NCBI RefSeq assembly: GCF_003254565.1
Contig: NZ_QJRI01000174.1
Coordinates: 124,001 to 188,000, forward strand
From: Flavobacterium nitrogenifigens
GTDB taxonomy: Bacteria; Bacteroidota; Bacteroidia; Flavobacteriales; Flavobacteriaceae
Reading direction: 5' to 3'
DNA length: 64,000 nt
Position numbers and translations under genes: made by a program. The notes under the pieces were generated by a model. The model saw only the letters and a program-made list of their open reading frames with translations, was not told where the DNA came from and searched no databases. Shown in pieces: positions 15,921 through 24,570 of this stretch; within the stretch, counting starts at the first letter, position 1; the number at the start of each line of letters is the position of its first letter.

Positions 15921-15953
15921 AAACCCGACAGGTTTTAAAAACCTGTCGGGTTT
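15921..15953. terminator. Perfect hairpin after hemD
   Basis: aaacccgacaggtttt and aaacctgtcgggttt are perfect complements around a 2-base loop, followed by an AT-rich stretch. It may end or attenuate the hemACD transcript before hemE, whose ATG lies 14 bases later. The element resembles a repeat common in Flavobacterium, so its primary nature may be a dispersed repeat. Confidence 0.65.
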
Positions 15954-15967
15954 AAATATAGAAACTC

Positions 15968-16993
15968 ATGTTAAAAAACGACCTATTTTTAAGAGCATTA
16001 AAAGGAGAAACAGTTCAGCGTCCGCCAGTATGGATGATGCGTCAGGCAGGAAGATATTTACCAGAATTTAGAGAACTTCGTGATAAATATGATTTCTTTA
16101 CGCGTTGCGAAACTCCAGAATTAGCTGCTGAAATTACAGTTCAGCCAATTCGCCGAATCGCTCCAGATGCCGCAATTTTGTTCTCAGATATTTTGGTAGT
16201 GCCTCGTGCAATGGGAATTCATGTAGAATTGAAAGACAATTTGGGTCCGATTATTCCAAATCCTATTCGTTCTTTGGCAGATGTTCACAAAGTTTATGTT
16301 CCAGATGTAAATGAAACTTTAGGTTATGTTTTTGATGCTGTGAAATTGACTAAAGAAATGCTGAACGACGAAGTGCCATTAATTGGTTTCGCAGGTTCAC
16401 CTTGGACAATTTTCTGTTATGCTGTTGAAGGAAAAGGTTCTAAAAGTTTTGATACTGCAAAAGGATTCTGTTTCTCAAACCCAGCTGCAGCACATACTTT
16501 ATTACAAAAAATCACCGATACAACTATTTTATACTTAAAAGAAAAAGTAAAATCTGGCGTAAATGCCGTTCAGATTTTTGATTCTTGGGGAGGAATGCTT
16601 TCTCCTGTTGACTATCAAGAATTTTCATGGAAATACATCAACCAGATTGTTGACGCTTTAGCGGATATTACTCCGGTTATCGTTTTTGGAAAAGGATGTT
16701 GGTTTGCTCTTGGCGAAATGGGTAAAAGTAAAGCTTCTGCATTAGGAGTTGACTGGACTTGTTCGGCTAGAAATGCTCGTTATCTGTCTGGTGGAAATAT
16801 CACTTTACAAGGAAACTTTGATCCGTCAAGATTACTTTCTCCAATTCCGACTATAAAGAAAATGGTTCACGAAATGATCGATGAATTCGGAAAAGACAAA
16901 TATATCGTAAATTTAGGTCACGGAATTTTACCAAATATCCCTGTAGATCACGCAAAAGCGTTTATTGACGCTGTGAAGGAATACGGGAATTAG
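15968..16993 (+). CDS. hemE: Uroporphyrinogen decarboxylase
   Basis: 341 residues, normal length. It contains [20 protein letters not shown] (substrate-binding arginines near the N terminus), [14 protein letters not shown] with the catalytic Asp, [16 protein letters not shown], and the C-terminal [20 protein letters not shown]. The enzyme removes four acetate carboxyls to give coproporphyrinogen III. It follows hemD across a hairpin and precedes, after three other genes, hemF, which uses its product. Confidence 0.96.
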   Translation: MLKNDLFLRALKGETVQRPPVWMMRQAGRYLPEFRELRDKYDFFTRCETPELAAEITVQPIRRIAPDAAILFSDILVVPRAMGIHVELKDNLGPIIPNPIRSLADVHKVYVPDVNETLGYVFDAVKLTKEMLNDEVPLIGFAGSPWTIFCYAVEGKGSKSFDTAKGFCFSNPAAAHTLLQKITDTTILYLKEKVKSGVNAVQIFDSWGGMLSPVDYQEFSWKYINQIVDALADITPVIVFGKGCWFALGEMGKSKASALGVDWTCSARNARYLSGGNITLQGNFDPSRLLSPIPTIKKMVHEMIDEFGKDKYIVNLGHGILPNIPVDHAKAFIDAVKEYGN

Positions 16994-16998
16994 TATTT

Positions 16999-17061
16999 AG
17001 TTTTCAGTCGCGGTCGCAGTATTCAGTTTTATTCTGAGGCTGGAAACTGCGACTGAAAACT
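16999..17061. repeat. Inverted repeat, cagtcgcagt word family
   Basis: agttttcagtcgcggtcgca (16999 on) pairs with aaactgcgactgaaaact (17044-17061). It belongs to the same family as the repeat at 8598-8650 and separates hemE from the next gene. Confidence 0.65.
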
Positions 17062-17075
17062 TTAAACTCAAAAAT

Positions 17076-17753
17076 ATGCTTGCAAACCTAAACTTCAACA
17101 GAAACTCACCGTTTTCATTTATCGAATACGGATTTCAGGCGTACTACGCTTATGTGTTTTTGATGGTTTGGACGCATCCAGAATTACACCCGGTTAGTCT
17201 TATAAATGACTTGGCAGTTTTGATGGCTTTTGAGTTTATAATGGTTCACTCCGGAGTTTTTATGGCGGTTATGCCAAAAAAGTGGTCGCTTTTTGTGTTT
17301 TTCCCGCTCTATGGATTATTTGCCTATTCTTTTAATGAATCAGTAGTTAATACTAACATTTTGTATATTTATCTTCTGACGGTTCTAAACAGAATGAGAT
17401 TTGCTTTTTCAAATGTAGCGCCAGAAGTCAGAGTATATCAAATGGGAAAATCTGCGGCCAAAGCGGTTTTCTACTTTTTCCTAATCCTAGCGGTTTGCAT
17501 TGGAAATTCTATAATCCCTCCATTCGGATTGACAAATGAGTTTTTAGAAAAATCACATTATTTCCAAACCGTTAAATCGAGTGGATTATTTATAGAAAAG
17601 CCTTATGTGCCTATCTGTATGGGATTTATTTATTATGCTTTGCCTGTTTTATATTTTGTTTATCGAATAATAAAAGGATTTGGAAAAAAGGAATTTTCTC
17701 AACCTGGAAAGTTAATGTTCAGCCGAACAACTGTCAAATCGAATAAATTCTAA
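17076..17753 (+). CDS. Integral membrane protein of unknown function
   Basis: 225 residues with about five hydrophobic helices (segments near 20-35, 45-65, 70-100, 125-145 and 180-200). No Cys, His or charged catalytic cluster stands out, and I do not recognise the family. Three bases separate it from the next small gene, which is followed by a GNAT gene and hemF with minimal gaps, so the four probably form one transcript. A role in the heme pathway would be guesswork. Confidence 0.7.
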   Translation: MLANLNFNRNSPFSFIEYGFQAYYAYVFLMVWTHPELHPVSLINDLAVLMAFEFIMVHSGVFMAVMPKKWSLFVFFPLYGLFAYSFNESVVNTNILYIYLLTVLNRMRFAFSNVAPEVRVYQMGKSAAKAVFYFFLILAVCIGNSIIPPFGLTNEFLEKSHYFQTVKSSGLFIEKPYVPICMGFIYYALPVLYFVYRIIKGFGKKEFSQPGKLMFSRTTVKSNKF

Positions 17754-17756
17754 TTT

Positions 17757-18134
17757 ATGTTGAATAAAGGTTTACGAGACGAAGAATCTATTAGAATAGA
17801 GAATACTCTACGAACTTTGCATGCATTAATTTTTGTCCCAAAGTTTTGGAATGCTGAAGATACAAGTCTTATTGATGAACAATTGAAAAGTTTTGGCTTA
17901 AGCCTACAAAGAACAGTTGAAATTCCAGAAGAGGAATTAATTCTGCTTTTACAACGATGCCATTTAGACTGGAATCAGCAAGAACAATTTGCTGATATTT
18001 TAATGGGCCTTTCTGCCGAGAAACAATTTGACTTTCTAGGAAAAGCCCTCGCAATATATCAATACATCCAACAAGAAAGCAAAGTTTTTTCTTTCGGAAT
18101 AAATTCGAAAATTTCATCAATTAAAAACAAATAA
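17757..18134 (+). CDS. Conserved hypothetical protein, small helical
   Basis: 125 residues, predicted mostly alpha-helical, acidic in the middle (VEIPEEELILLLQRC), with no signal peptide or membrane segment. I do not recognise the family. The gene sits between a membrane protein gene and a GNAT gene with gaps of three and one base, which supports a real, translated gene in the hemE-hemF interval. Confidence 0.65.
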   Translation: MLNKGLRDEESIRIENTLRTLHALIFVPKFWNAEDTSLIDEQLKSFGLSLQRTVEIPEEELILLLQRCHLDWNQQEQFADILMGLSAEKQFDFLGKALAIYQYIQQESKVFSFGINSKISSIKNK

Positions 18135-18135
18135 A

Positions 18136-18681
18136 ATGAGTTTTACAGATTGGAAAACAGACCGAATCGATGCTATTCTTCCCGAAGAATTCTACAAACT
18201 GATTGATAAAAATAAAACTCACATAGGAAAGACATTTCCTGTCACTCTTGCCAATTCAGATTCTCCTGAAAAAGCTCAAAATTTCATATCGCTAAGCGTC
18301 GATAAAGAGAGAAACAAAGACGGTTTTCATTTTTATGCCCGAGATGTTAAAACCAACGATTTGATTGGTTATTTGTGTGTGAAAACGATCGATTATCGCA
18401 TTTCTAAATGTGAATTCGGATATTTTATTGATGAAGATTATCAAGGAAAAGGAATTACCTCAAAAATGGTTTCTGATGCCCTTGATTTTTGTTTCAATGA
18501 ATTGGAGCTTAATAAAGTTTTCATCTGTACATCAGAAGTTAATTTGGCAAGTCAGCGAATTGCATTAAAACATAATTTTAAACAAGAAGGAATTTTAAGA
18601 GACGAATTTAGAAATGGTGACGGCACTTTGCAAAACTCTGTTTATTTCGGACTTCTTAAATCGGAATATATTAAACCATGA
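18136..18681 (+). CDS. GNAT-family N-acetyltransferase, RimJ/RimL-like
   Basis: 181 residues. The central part carries the GNAT core: CEFGYFIDEDYQGKGITSKMVSDALDF, with the acetyl-CoA pyrophosphate-binding Q-x-x-G-x-G/A pattern, then LNKVFICTSEVNLASQRIALKHNFKQEGILRDEF, typical of the RimJ/RimL branch that acetylates protein N termini or small amines. The substrate is not predictable. Its last four bases overlap the hemF start (ATGA), so the two are translationally coupled. Confidence 0.85.
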   Translation: MSFTDWKTDRIDAILPEEFYKLIDKNKTHIGKTFPVTLANSDSPEKAQNFISLSVDKERNKDGFHFYARDVKTNDLIGYLCVKTIDYRISKCEFGYFIDEDYQGKGITSKMVSDALDFCFNELELNKVFICTSEVNLASQRIALKHNFKQEGILRDEFRNGDGTLQNSVYFGLLKSEYIKP

Positions 18682-19583
18682 AAGACAAATTTTACGCATA
18701 CATACAAAATTTACAAGACCAGATCTGCGCTGGATTAGAAGCTGTTGATGGAACTGCAAAATTCCGTGAAGATTTATGGAAACGTCCAGAAGGCGGTGGC
18801 GGAAGAACTCGCGTTATTGAAAACGGAACGGTTTTCGAAAAAGGCGGTGTCAACATTTCGGCTGTTCACGGAAAACTTCCTGAAACGATGCAAAAAATGT
18901 TTGGCGTTGGCGAAGCAGATTTCTTCGCTTGCGGATTAAGCTTAGTGATTCACCCGAAAAACCCAATGGTTCCTACCGTGCATGCCAATTGGCGATATTT
19001 CGAAATGTATGACGAAAAAGGAAATGTGATCGAACAATGGTTTGGCGGCGGACAGGATTTAACGCCTTATTATTTATTTGAAGAAGATGCAATTCACTTT
19101 CATCAAACGTGTAAAACAGCTTGCGATAAACACAACCCTGAGTTTTATCCAAAATACAAAAAACAATGTGATTCGTATTTTTGGAACGCACACCGAAATG
19201 AAGCCCGTGGACTTGGCGGTTTATTCTTTGATTATTGCAAAGCAAATGATCAAATGTCAATGGAAAATTGGTACAACTTTGTAACCGAAGTGGGTAATAG
19301 TTTCCTTGAAGCGTATGTGCCAATTGCAGAAAAAAGAAAAAATCTTCCTTATACTCCAGAACAAAGAACTTGGCAAGAAATCCGTCGTGGTCGTTATGTT
19401 GAGTTTAACTTGGTTCACGATAAAGGAACTTTATTCGGTTTAAAAACTAACGGAAGAATCGAAAGTATTTTGATGAGTTTGCCTCCGCATGTTCAATGGG
19501 TGTACGATCATCATCCAGAAGTTGGAAGCGAAGAAGAAAAATTGATCGATGTATTGGCAAATCCGCGTGAGTGGATTTCGTAA
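18678..19583 (+). CDS. hemF: Oxygen-dependent coproporphyrinogen-III oxidase
   Basis: 301 residues, full length. It has RPEGGGGRTRVIENGTVFEKGG, ACGLSLVIHPKNP, HANWRYFE, WFGGGQDLTPYYLFEEDAIHFH and GRYVEFNLVHDKGTLFGL, all conserved HemF blocks including the metal-binding His residues. It oxidatively decarboxylates coproporphyrinogen III to protoporphyrinogen IX using O2, which implies an organism able to grow aerobically. The ATGA overlap with the upstream GNAT gene indicates coupling. An inverted repeat follows. Confidence 0.96.
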   Translation: MKDKFYAYIQNLQDQICAGLEAVDGTAKFREDLWKRPEGGGGRTRVIENGTVFEKGGVNISAVHGKLPETMQKMFGVGEADFFACGLSLVIHPKNPMVPTVHANWRYFEMYDEKGNVIEQWFGGGQDLTPYYLFEEDAIHFHQTCKTACDKHNPEFYPKYKKQCDSYFWNAHRNEARGLGGLFFDYCKANDQMSMENWYNFVTEVGNSFLEAYVPIAEKRKNLPYTPEQRTWQEIRRGRYVEFNLVHDKGTLFGLKTNGRIESILMSLPPHVQWVYDHHPEVGSEEEKLIDVLANPREWIS

Positions 19584-19598
19584 CCTAAAATTTAATTA

Positions 19599-19734
19599 AC
19601 ACATAGAAACATAGATTTAAAGACCTATCTTAGAGGTGATTTTAGAAAATTGTATTTTTTCACATAGCTAGATGTGTGGATTATTTAAATTAAACGTCTT
19701 TTCAAATTATCTAAAACTATGTTTCTATGCGTTT
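19599..19734. repeat. Inverted repeat, catagaaacatag word family, overlapping the next start codon
   Basis: acacatagaaacatagattt pairs with aaactatgtttctatgcgttt across about 95 bases. The right arm contains the ATG (19727) used by the next gene, so repeat sequence has been incorporated into the start of a coding region. Confidence 0.7.
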
Positions 19735-20665
19735 AGCACTAATTTACGCCACATTCTTTATCAACATTTTTGGATGTTTTGCCCAAAATGATTCCCTGCA
19801 AAACCCATATTTTAAATCATACAATGATAAAATTACTGCCAGTATTTATTATTTAGATACTTCCAATAGTTTTCAGATTGCTTCAGATAATACCGATACG
19901 AAAACATATGTAAATCTAATTCCGAATCGAAGAGAACAAATAGGTTTTACATTAAACTACAAAATCATTGATATTACAATTGGTTTTGCTCCCAAATTTT
20001 TAAGTCAGAACAAAGGTGATTCTCATTCCAAAAACTTTAATTTCAACACACGTTTTTATTTAAAAAAATGGATGCAATCGTTCACTTTTATCAATCAAAA
20101 AGGATTTTATATTAGTGATGACAATATTATTGCTCAGTTGCCTCGTATGCGTACGACAAAAATTGGCGGATCGACTTCTTACGTTTTCAATGAAAAATTC
20201 TCTTTTAGAACATTGGTAAGTCAAAATGAATGGCAGACCAAAAGTTCTGGTAGTTTTATCCCGACTTTCTCGTTTTATTACACCAATTTAGACCTAAACA
20301 CTCCCGACTCGTCTCCTGGAGATATTTATGTTATAACGCTGGCGCCCTCCTATTTTTACAATTTCGTAATCAGTGATCGGATTTTAATTGGTGCCGGACT
20401 TGCTTTGGGAGGCGGACTTAATATTATTGATAAAGAAACCTCCGCTTTATATCAGGCCGACTTCAATTTGAAACTGGCTTATAACAAAGATCGTTTTTTT
20501 GGTTTTGCAAGTCTTAACACAATAGGTTTTGCACAAGATGATAAAGTCGATCCGCGATTGAATGATAATATTTCTACTCTAAAATTGTCTATTGGTTACC
20601 GATTTGACCCTCCGAAAAAAGTAAAAGAAGTTTACGATAAGGTCAATGAAAAAATCGGACTGTAG
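19727..20665 (+). CDS. DUF4421-like outer-membrane or secreted protein
   Basis: 312 residues. A signal peptide (MRLALIYATFFINIFGCFAQ) is followed by a body of repeated amphipathic beta strands (FTLNYKIIDITIGFAPKFL, FNFNTRFYLKKWMQSFTF, LSIGYRFDPPKKV), the pattern of a small outer-membrane barrel. The layout matches the DUF4421 family, whose function is unknown. The ATG is inside the right arm of an intergenic inverted repeat; no better ATG is available because the signal peptide begins right there. It precedes an aldolase gene with no obvious functional link. Confidence 0.72.
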   Translation: MRLALIYATFFINIFGCFAQNDSLQNPYFKSYNDKITASIYYLDTSNSFQIASDNTDTKTYVNLIPNRREQIGFTLNYKIIDITIGFAPKFLSQNKGDSHSKNFNFNTRFYLKKWMQSFTFINQKGFYISDDNIIAQLPRMRTTKIGGSTSYVFNEKFSFRTLVSQNEWQTKSSGSFIPTFSFYYTNLDLNTPDSSPGDIYVITLAPSYFYNFVISDRILIGAGLALGGGLNIIDKETSALYQADFNLKLAYNKDRFFGFASLNTIGFAQDDKVDPRLNDNISTLKLSIGYRFDPPKKVKEVYDKVNEKIGL

Positions 20666-20747
20666 GAAATCTTAATCTGAAATAAACCGCAAGCACAATA
20701 AAAATGCTTAAATTACAGAGATTTATGAAAAACTAAAATTCATTATT

Positions 20748-21644
20748 ATGGGAAATAGGAACACAGAACAATTAAATCTCATGCAATTTGGAAAAGGATT
20801 TATCGCAGCACTTGACCAAAGCGGTGGCAGCACGCCAAAAGCATTATCGCAATATGGCGTTGAAGAAAATCAATATTCAAATGATGAAGAAATGTACACT
20901 CTAGTACATGAAATGAGAACTAGAATTATTAAAAGTCCTGCTTTTGACAGCCAATACATTCTCGGTGCTATTTTGTTCGAAAATACAATGGATCGCAAAA
21001 TAGACGGACAATGGACAGCAGATTATTTATGGGAGAAAAAACATATTATTCCGTTCTTGAAAGTAGACAAAGGACTTGCAGATCTTGCAAATGGCGTACA
21101 ACTAATGAAACCCATTTCTGGCTTAAATGAATTGTTAGATCGGGCTGTAGACCGCAATATCTTTGGAACTAAAATGCGTTCTGTCGTTAAAGAAGCTAAT
21201 CCTAAAGGGATACGTGATGTCGTTGCTCAGCAATTTGAAATAGGAAAACAAATTTTCAGCAAAGGTTTAATCCCAATTATAGAACCCGAAGTTGATATTT
21301 ACAGTCCTGATAAAGAAAAATCGGAAGAGATTCTGAAAGAAGAAATTCAAAAACAGCTTCATTTATTGGATAAAGAGGTAAAAGTAATGCTGAAACTTTC
21401 AATTCCGACTGTAAGCGATTTTTACAAAGATCTTATTTCTGATCCTCATGTAGTTCGTGTCGTAGCACTTTCTGGCGGATACTCTCGTGAAGAAGCAAAT
21501 CAAAAGCTCTCACAAAACCACGGATTGATTGCCAGTTTTTCACGGGCATTGTCTGAGGGACTTACCGCTGGTCAATCTGATGAAGATTTTAATGCTGAAT
21601 TAAAAGAAACCATCAAAGGTATTTATCTGGCTTCAATTACTTAG
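20748..21644 (+). CDS. fda: Class I fructose-bisphosphate aldolase
   Basis: 298 residues, close to the size of the bacterial class I enzymes of the Staphylococcus Fda type. It contains [61 protein letters not shown] (candidate Schiff-base Lys) and [14 protein letters not shown]. The enzyme interconverts fructose-1,6-bisphosphate with dihydroxyacetone phosphate and glyceraldehyde-3-phosphate through a Lys imine, without metal. A terminator-like hairpin and a ttccgtaggaa-type repeat follow. Confidence 0.93.
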   Translation: MGNRNTEQLNLMQFGKGFIAALDQSGGSTPKALSQYGVEENQYSNDEEMYTLVHEMRTRIIKSPAFDSQYILGAILFENTMDRKIDGQWTADYLWEKKHIIPFLKVDKGLADLANGVQLMKPISGLNELLDRAVDRNIFGTKMRSVVKEANPKGIRDVVAQQFEIGKQIFSKGLIPIIEPEVDIYSPDKEKSEEILKEEIQKQLHLLDKEVKVMLKLSIPTVSDFYKDLISDPHVVRVVALSGGYSREEANQKLSQNHGLIASFSRALSEGLTAGQSDEDFNAELKETIKGIYLASIT

Positions 21645-21661
21645 CAAACCGAGATAACCAA

Positions 21662-21731
21662 ACGTTCCTACGGAACGTAAATAAATGGTGCCGTCAATTT
21701 TTTTCTACCGATGAAACATTCCTACGGAATG
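21662..21731. repeat. Half-unit of the ttcctacggaa / ttctaccga dispersed repeat
   Basis: Two palindromes, ACGTTCC-tac-GGAACGT (21662-21678) and CATTCC-tac-GGAATG (21717-21731), flank a core with ttttttctaccgatgaaa. The same arrangement, doubled as an inverted pair, occurs at 25974-26148. Confidence 0.75.
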
Positions 21732-21750
21732 AATTATTATTAAATAAAAA

Positions 21751-21781
21751 AAATCCCTGAAACAGTATTGCTCAGGGATTT
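21751..21781. terminator. Bidirectional terminator hairpin
   Basis: aaatccctga and tcagggattt pair across an 11-base loop, with A-runs on one side and T-runs on the other. It lies between the convergent aldolase gene and the 21792-23669 gene and fits an intrinsic terminator for both. Confidence 0.8.
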
Positions 21782-21791
21782 TCTTTTTCAA

Positions 21792-23669
21792 TTATTTAGA
21801 AGTCATTTCTTCTGCCAGATCTAATGTCTGTAGAATAATGTTCTTATCAGACTTAAAAGAGTTTAGTTTAAAAACAAATTTCAATTTATTGTCAATTAGC
21901 TTTTTTGCAGATTCTATAGAAATATCTGAAAACTGAGATGAAATTTTAGTCATTCGATCCAATTCTGAATCTTTTGCATTTTTTCCAAATGTTTTCACCG
22001 TTTGCGCAATATCCAATTTTCCAGAAATGTAATTTTTGCTCAAGTCTTTCTTAGCATCTTTGGCAAAAGAACCTTTTCCTGTTGCAAAATAATCTCTCGT
22101 ATTGGCAACAATTACTACATCTTTCTCTTTCATTATAAAAATATCGCCATACTCTTGCGTGCCAGCAATCATGTATGAATTTCCATTTGGAATCAATACT
22201 TTTTTGCGAACTCCCAATTGCAGTAATTTATCTCCAAATGTTGGATGCGTAGAAGTAAAAATCACAGAAAACAGCGGAATATCTTTTTTCACTTTTTCTT
22301 CGGTTATTTTTTCTTCATAATTCTCATCATAATCATACTTTTTGGTCATTACCTCAACTTCTTTCGTATCGTATAAAAAAGCGCTTAAATCACCATCAAA
22401 AAGCTTTGCTGTTGCTTCCTCGTCAACAATTGTAGAAATAAGATCCGTGATGAGTGTAATATCTTCTTTCGCGAATTTTGGATTCTGAAATAATTCAGAC
22501 ATCAATGATGGAAAATTTTCAAGTGCTGCTTTTGTATTGGCATGATATGAAATGTATCCTAGAGGTTTTTCTGCTGGAAAATAATTAAAGATATTTTTGT
22601 TGATTTTTCTATCACTAATTTTGCTTACAACAGCAGCAATTTCTGGAGCATATTCAACCACCTCTTCAATTCGCGAATTATCATTATCAAAATAAAAATC
22701 CAGATTAATGCCTTTTATAAAATTCCCAAAATTCTTTTGCATTGGCAAGTATTTATCATAACCGCCAAATAGCGCTAGAGGATAATTATACAACGAATAA
22801 AAACTAGACATCAATCCGCTGTAATTTACCCAAGACGAAATATCTGCTGAAGCATTTATTTTTGAAAAACTTGGCGCTGTAAAACCATTTTCAAATAAGC
22901 CTTTTATAATTTCCCTTTGCTGTTCTGCCAGTTTTTTATCAAACTCTGCTTGTTCAGCTGTATATTCTTCATAAGGATTTCCATCATACAGATAATCTTG
23001 TTCCGTCGTTTCTGCTGATCCGGCTGGCACATCAGCTACCATTGGTTCATCACGCACTATAGAAGGTTCTGCTATTTTTGGAGGATTTGGTGCTTCTTCT
23101 ACTCCGTATACTTTCGGTGTATCTACAATTACCGTTTCTTCATACGCCTCTGAAATTCCTATCGAATCATTTAAAACTGGTGGCCCATCAGGAGAAGCAT
23201 AAAATTTATTAGGAAGTCTTTTTGTCAATTCAAATATGACCAAATAATTATCATTCCATACAAATGATCTTTTTAAACCACTTGGTGTAAAAACAGCATA
23301 TTTTCCGAATTCTTCAATTGTGCCATTCTTATCATTTGCTCCTTGTTTTTCGATCAGATATTGTCTTACTGCTTCTTTGTTTTTTATCGGAATGGTAACT
23401 TGATAAAACGGAACACTATCTAAAAAATTCCCATGAACCGTAATTTTTTGGTCCAATTGAATGATAGAAGTATATTGACGAAGATCAAAATCAGGTTTTT
23501 TACTCGTGTACTTCGTAATAATCGGATGATTCAGCACCTCATCTATGCTGACTTTTTTAGAAAGCTGATTTCCGTTAAACTGAACAAAATAATCGTATTT
23601 GTCTGAACTAGTCTGTCCAAAAGTAAAATACGTGGCAAATAGAAAAATTAGAGTGTAAAAATGCTTCAT
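21792..23669 (-). CDS. Large secreted protein of unknown function (possibly DUF4836-like)
   Basis: 625 residues with a signal peptide (MKHFYTLIFLFATYFTFGQ). The N-terminal third is beta-rich. A low-complexity, acidic, Pro-rich linker follows (about 170-250, with EEAPNPPKIAEPSIVRDEP). The C-terminal half is mixed alpha-beta and contains LISTIVDEEATAKLFDGDLSAFLYDTKEVEV. The overall plan recalls DUF4836 surface proteins of Bacteroidota, but I am not certain. No T9SS sorting domain is visible. It starts four bases after the upstream lipoprotein stop, so the two are one unit, probably a periplasmic or outer-membrane pair. Confidence 0.7.
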   Translation of the reverse strand: MKHFYTLIFLFATYFTFGQTSSDKYDYFVQFNGNQLSKKVSIDEVLNHPIITKYTSKKPDFDLRQYTSIIQLDQKITVHGNFLDSVPFYQVTIPIKNKEAVRQYLIEKQGANDKNGTIEEFGKYAVFTPSGLKRSFVWNDNYLVIFELTKRLPNKFYASPDGPPVLNDSIGISEAYEETVIVDTPKVYGVEEAPNPPKIAEPSIVRDEPMVADVPAGSAETTEQDYLYDGNPYEEYTAEQAEFDKKLAEQQREIIKGLFENGFTAPSFSKINASADISSWVNYSGLMSSFYSLYNYPLALFGGYDKYLPMQKNFGNFIKGINLDFYFDNDNSRIEEVVEYAPEIAAVVSKISDRKINKNIFNYFPAEKPLGYISYHANTKAALENFPSLMSELFQNPKFAKEDITLITDLISTIVDEEATAKLFDGDLSAFLYDTKEVEVMTKKYDYDENYEEKITEEKVKKDIPLFSVIFTSTHPTFGDKLLQLGVRKKVLIPNGNSYMIAGTQEYGDIFIMKEKDVVIVANTRDYFATGKGSFAKDAKKDLSKNYISGKLDIAQTVKTFGKNAKDSELDRMTKISSQFSDISIESAKKLIDNKLKFVFKLNSFKSDKNIILQTLDLAEEMTSK

Positions 23670-23673
23670 AAAA

Positions 23674-24306
23674 TCAAGGCGTTAATTGGATGGTATTATT
23701 CATTAAAGTCGATTTCTTAAATACGCTGTACATACTTTGCTTTAAAAAAACCGTTTTTTTATTTTTTGAAATTTTGCTGTTTGCATTATCTACAGCCACA
23801 ATATCTTTATCAAAACTATAAATGGCGATGATGTTAGCTTCTTCTAGATCTTTCTTTTTCTTTGGGTCATTTACCACTTTTTCAGGAACTGGATAAGATG
23901 CAATTCTTTCAAAAGTTTTGCCGCTTCCGCTAAAGTGAATCTGATCACGCTGATTGTTTATCGTATTGACAACAGCATTTAATGCTTTTAGGTTCGTGTA
24001 ATTAAGTTTGATAATGAAAACGTAATTCTGAAAATCTGTTTTGGTTGTTACATTTGAGATTCCGTCAATTTTTACAGCTTTAGATTTAAAATCTTCCAAT
24101 TTCTGTGTAATTTCTTGTTCGTTCGGAATTTTAACGCCATCAACTTCTTCCAGCCAAATGGCCGATTTGGTTTTGAACCAAGATTTCGAAAAGTCGATCA
24201 TCAACGTATATTCGCCACTTTGATCATCGTGATGTTTGATTCTTTCTGTAATCTCAAAACAGCTTGTTAAGAGCAGACAGCAAAATAAAGCGAGAATTTT
24301 CTTCAT
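23674..24306 (-). CDS. Predicted lipoprotein
   Basis: 210 residues starting MKKILALFCCLLLTSCFEI, with LLTSC as lipobox (Cys16). The mature region contains alternating strands (GEYTLMIDFSKSWFK; FQNYVFIIKLNYTN) and a conserved-looking hydrophobic core. I do not recognise the domain. It is the first gene of a two-gene unit with the large secreted protein downstream, which suggests that they act together at the cell envelope. Confidence 0.72.
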   Translation of the reverse strand: MKKILALFCCLLLTSCFEITERIKHHDDQSGEYTLMIDFSKSWFKTKSAIWLEEVDGVKIPNEQEITQKLEDFKSKAVKIDGISNVTTKTDFQNYVFIIKLNYTNLKALNAVVNTINNQRDQIHFSGSGKTFERIASYPVPEKVVNDPKKKKDLEEANIIAIYSFDKDIVAVDNANSKISKNKKTVFLKQSMYSVFKKSTLMNNTIQLTP

Positions 24307-24535
24307 TTTACAAATTTAGATGGAATATTCTGAAAAACCATGCTTTCACTCAAACAATAAAAATCTAAATTTTTAGATAATATTAACGGATTCTACAGCA
24401 AGCTAAAAGCCTTATTTTGTTCCTTTTTCTTTAACTTTGCGCCACTCATTAAAAAATGAGATAAACTTCAAAAAATTAAAAAACAACTTCAATTTTAGAA
24501 TAAGGATTTATCAATCTGTTTTCAAATTCAGGTTA

Positions 24536-24567
24536 AAATCTGAAATCTAAAATCTAAAATCTAAATT
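24536..24567. repeat. aaatcta-type tandem words directly before hemB
   Basis: Successive copies of atctgaaatctaaaatctaa-type words end three bases before the hemB ATG. A related tract lies at 33668-33700 beside the desaturase gene. The remainder of the 24307-24535 gap is AT-rich, with a TAACTTTG (24432-24439) that could be a -7 element but has no matching TTG. Confidence 0.5.
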
Positions 24568-24570
24568 TAT

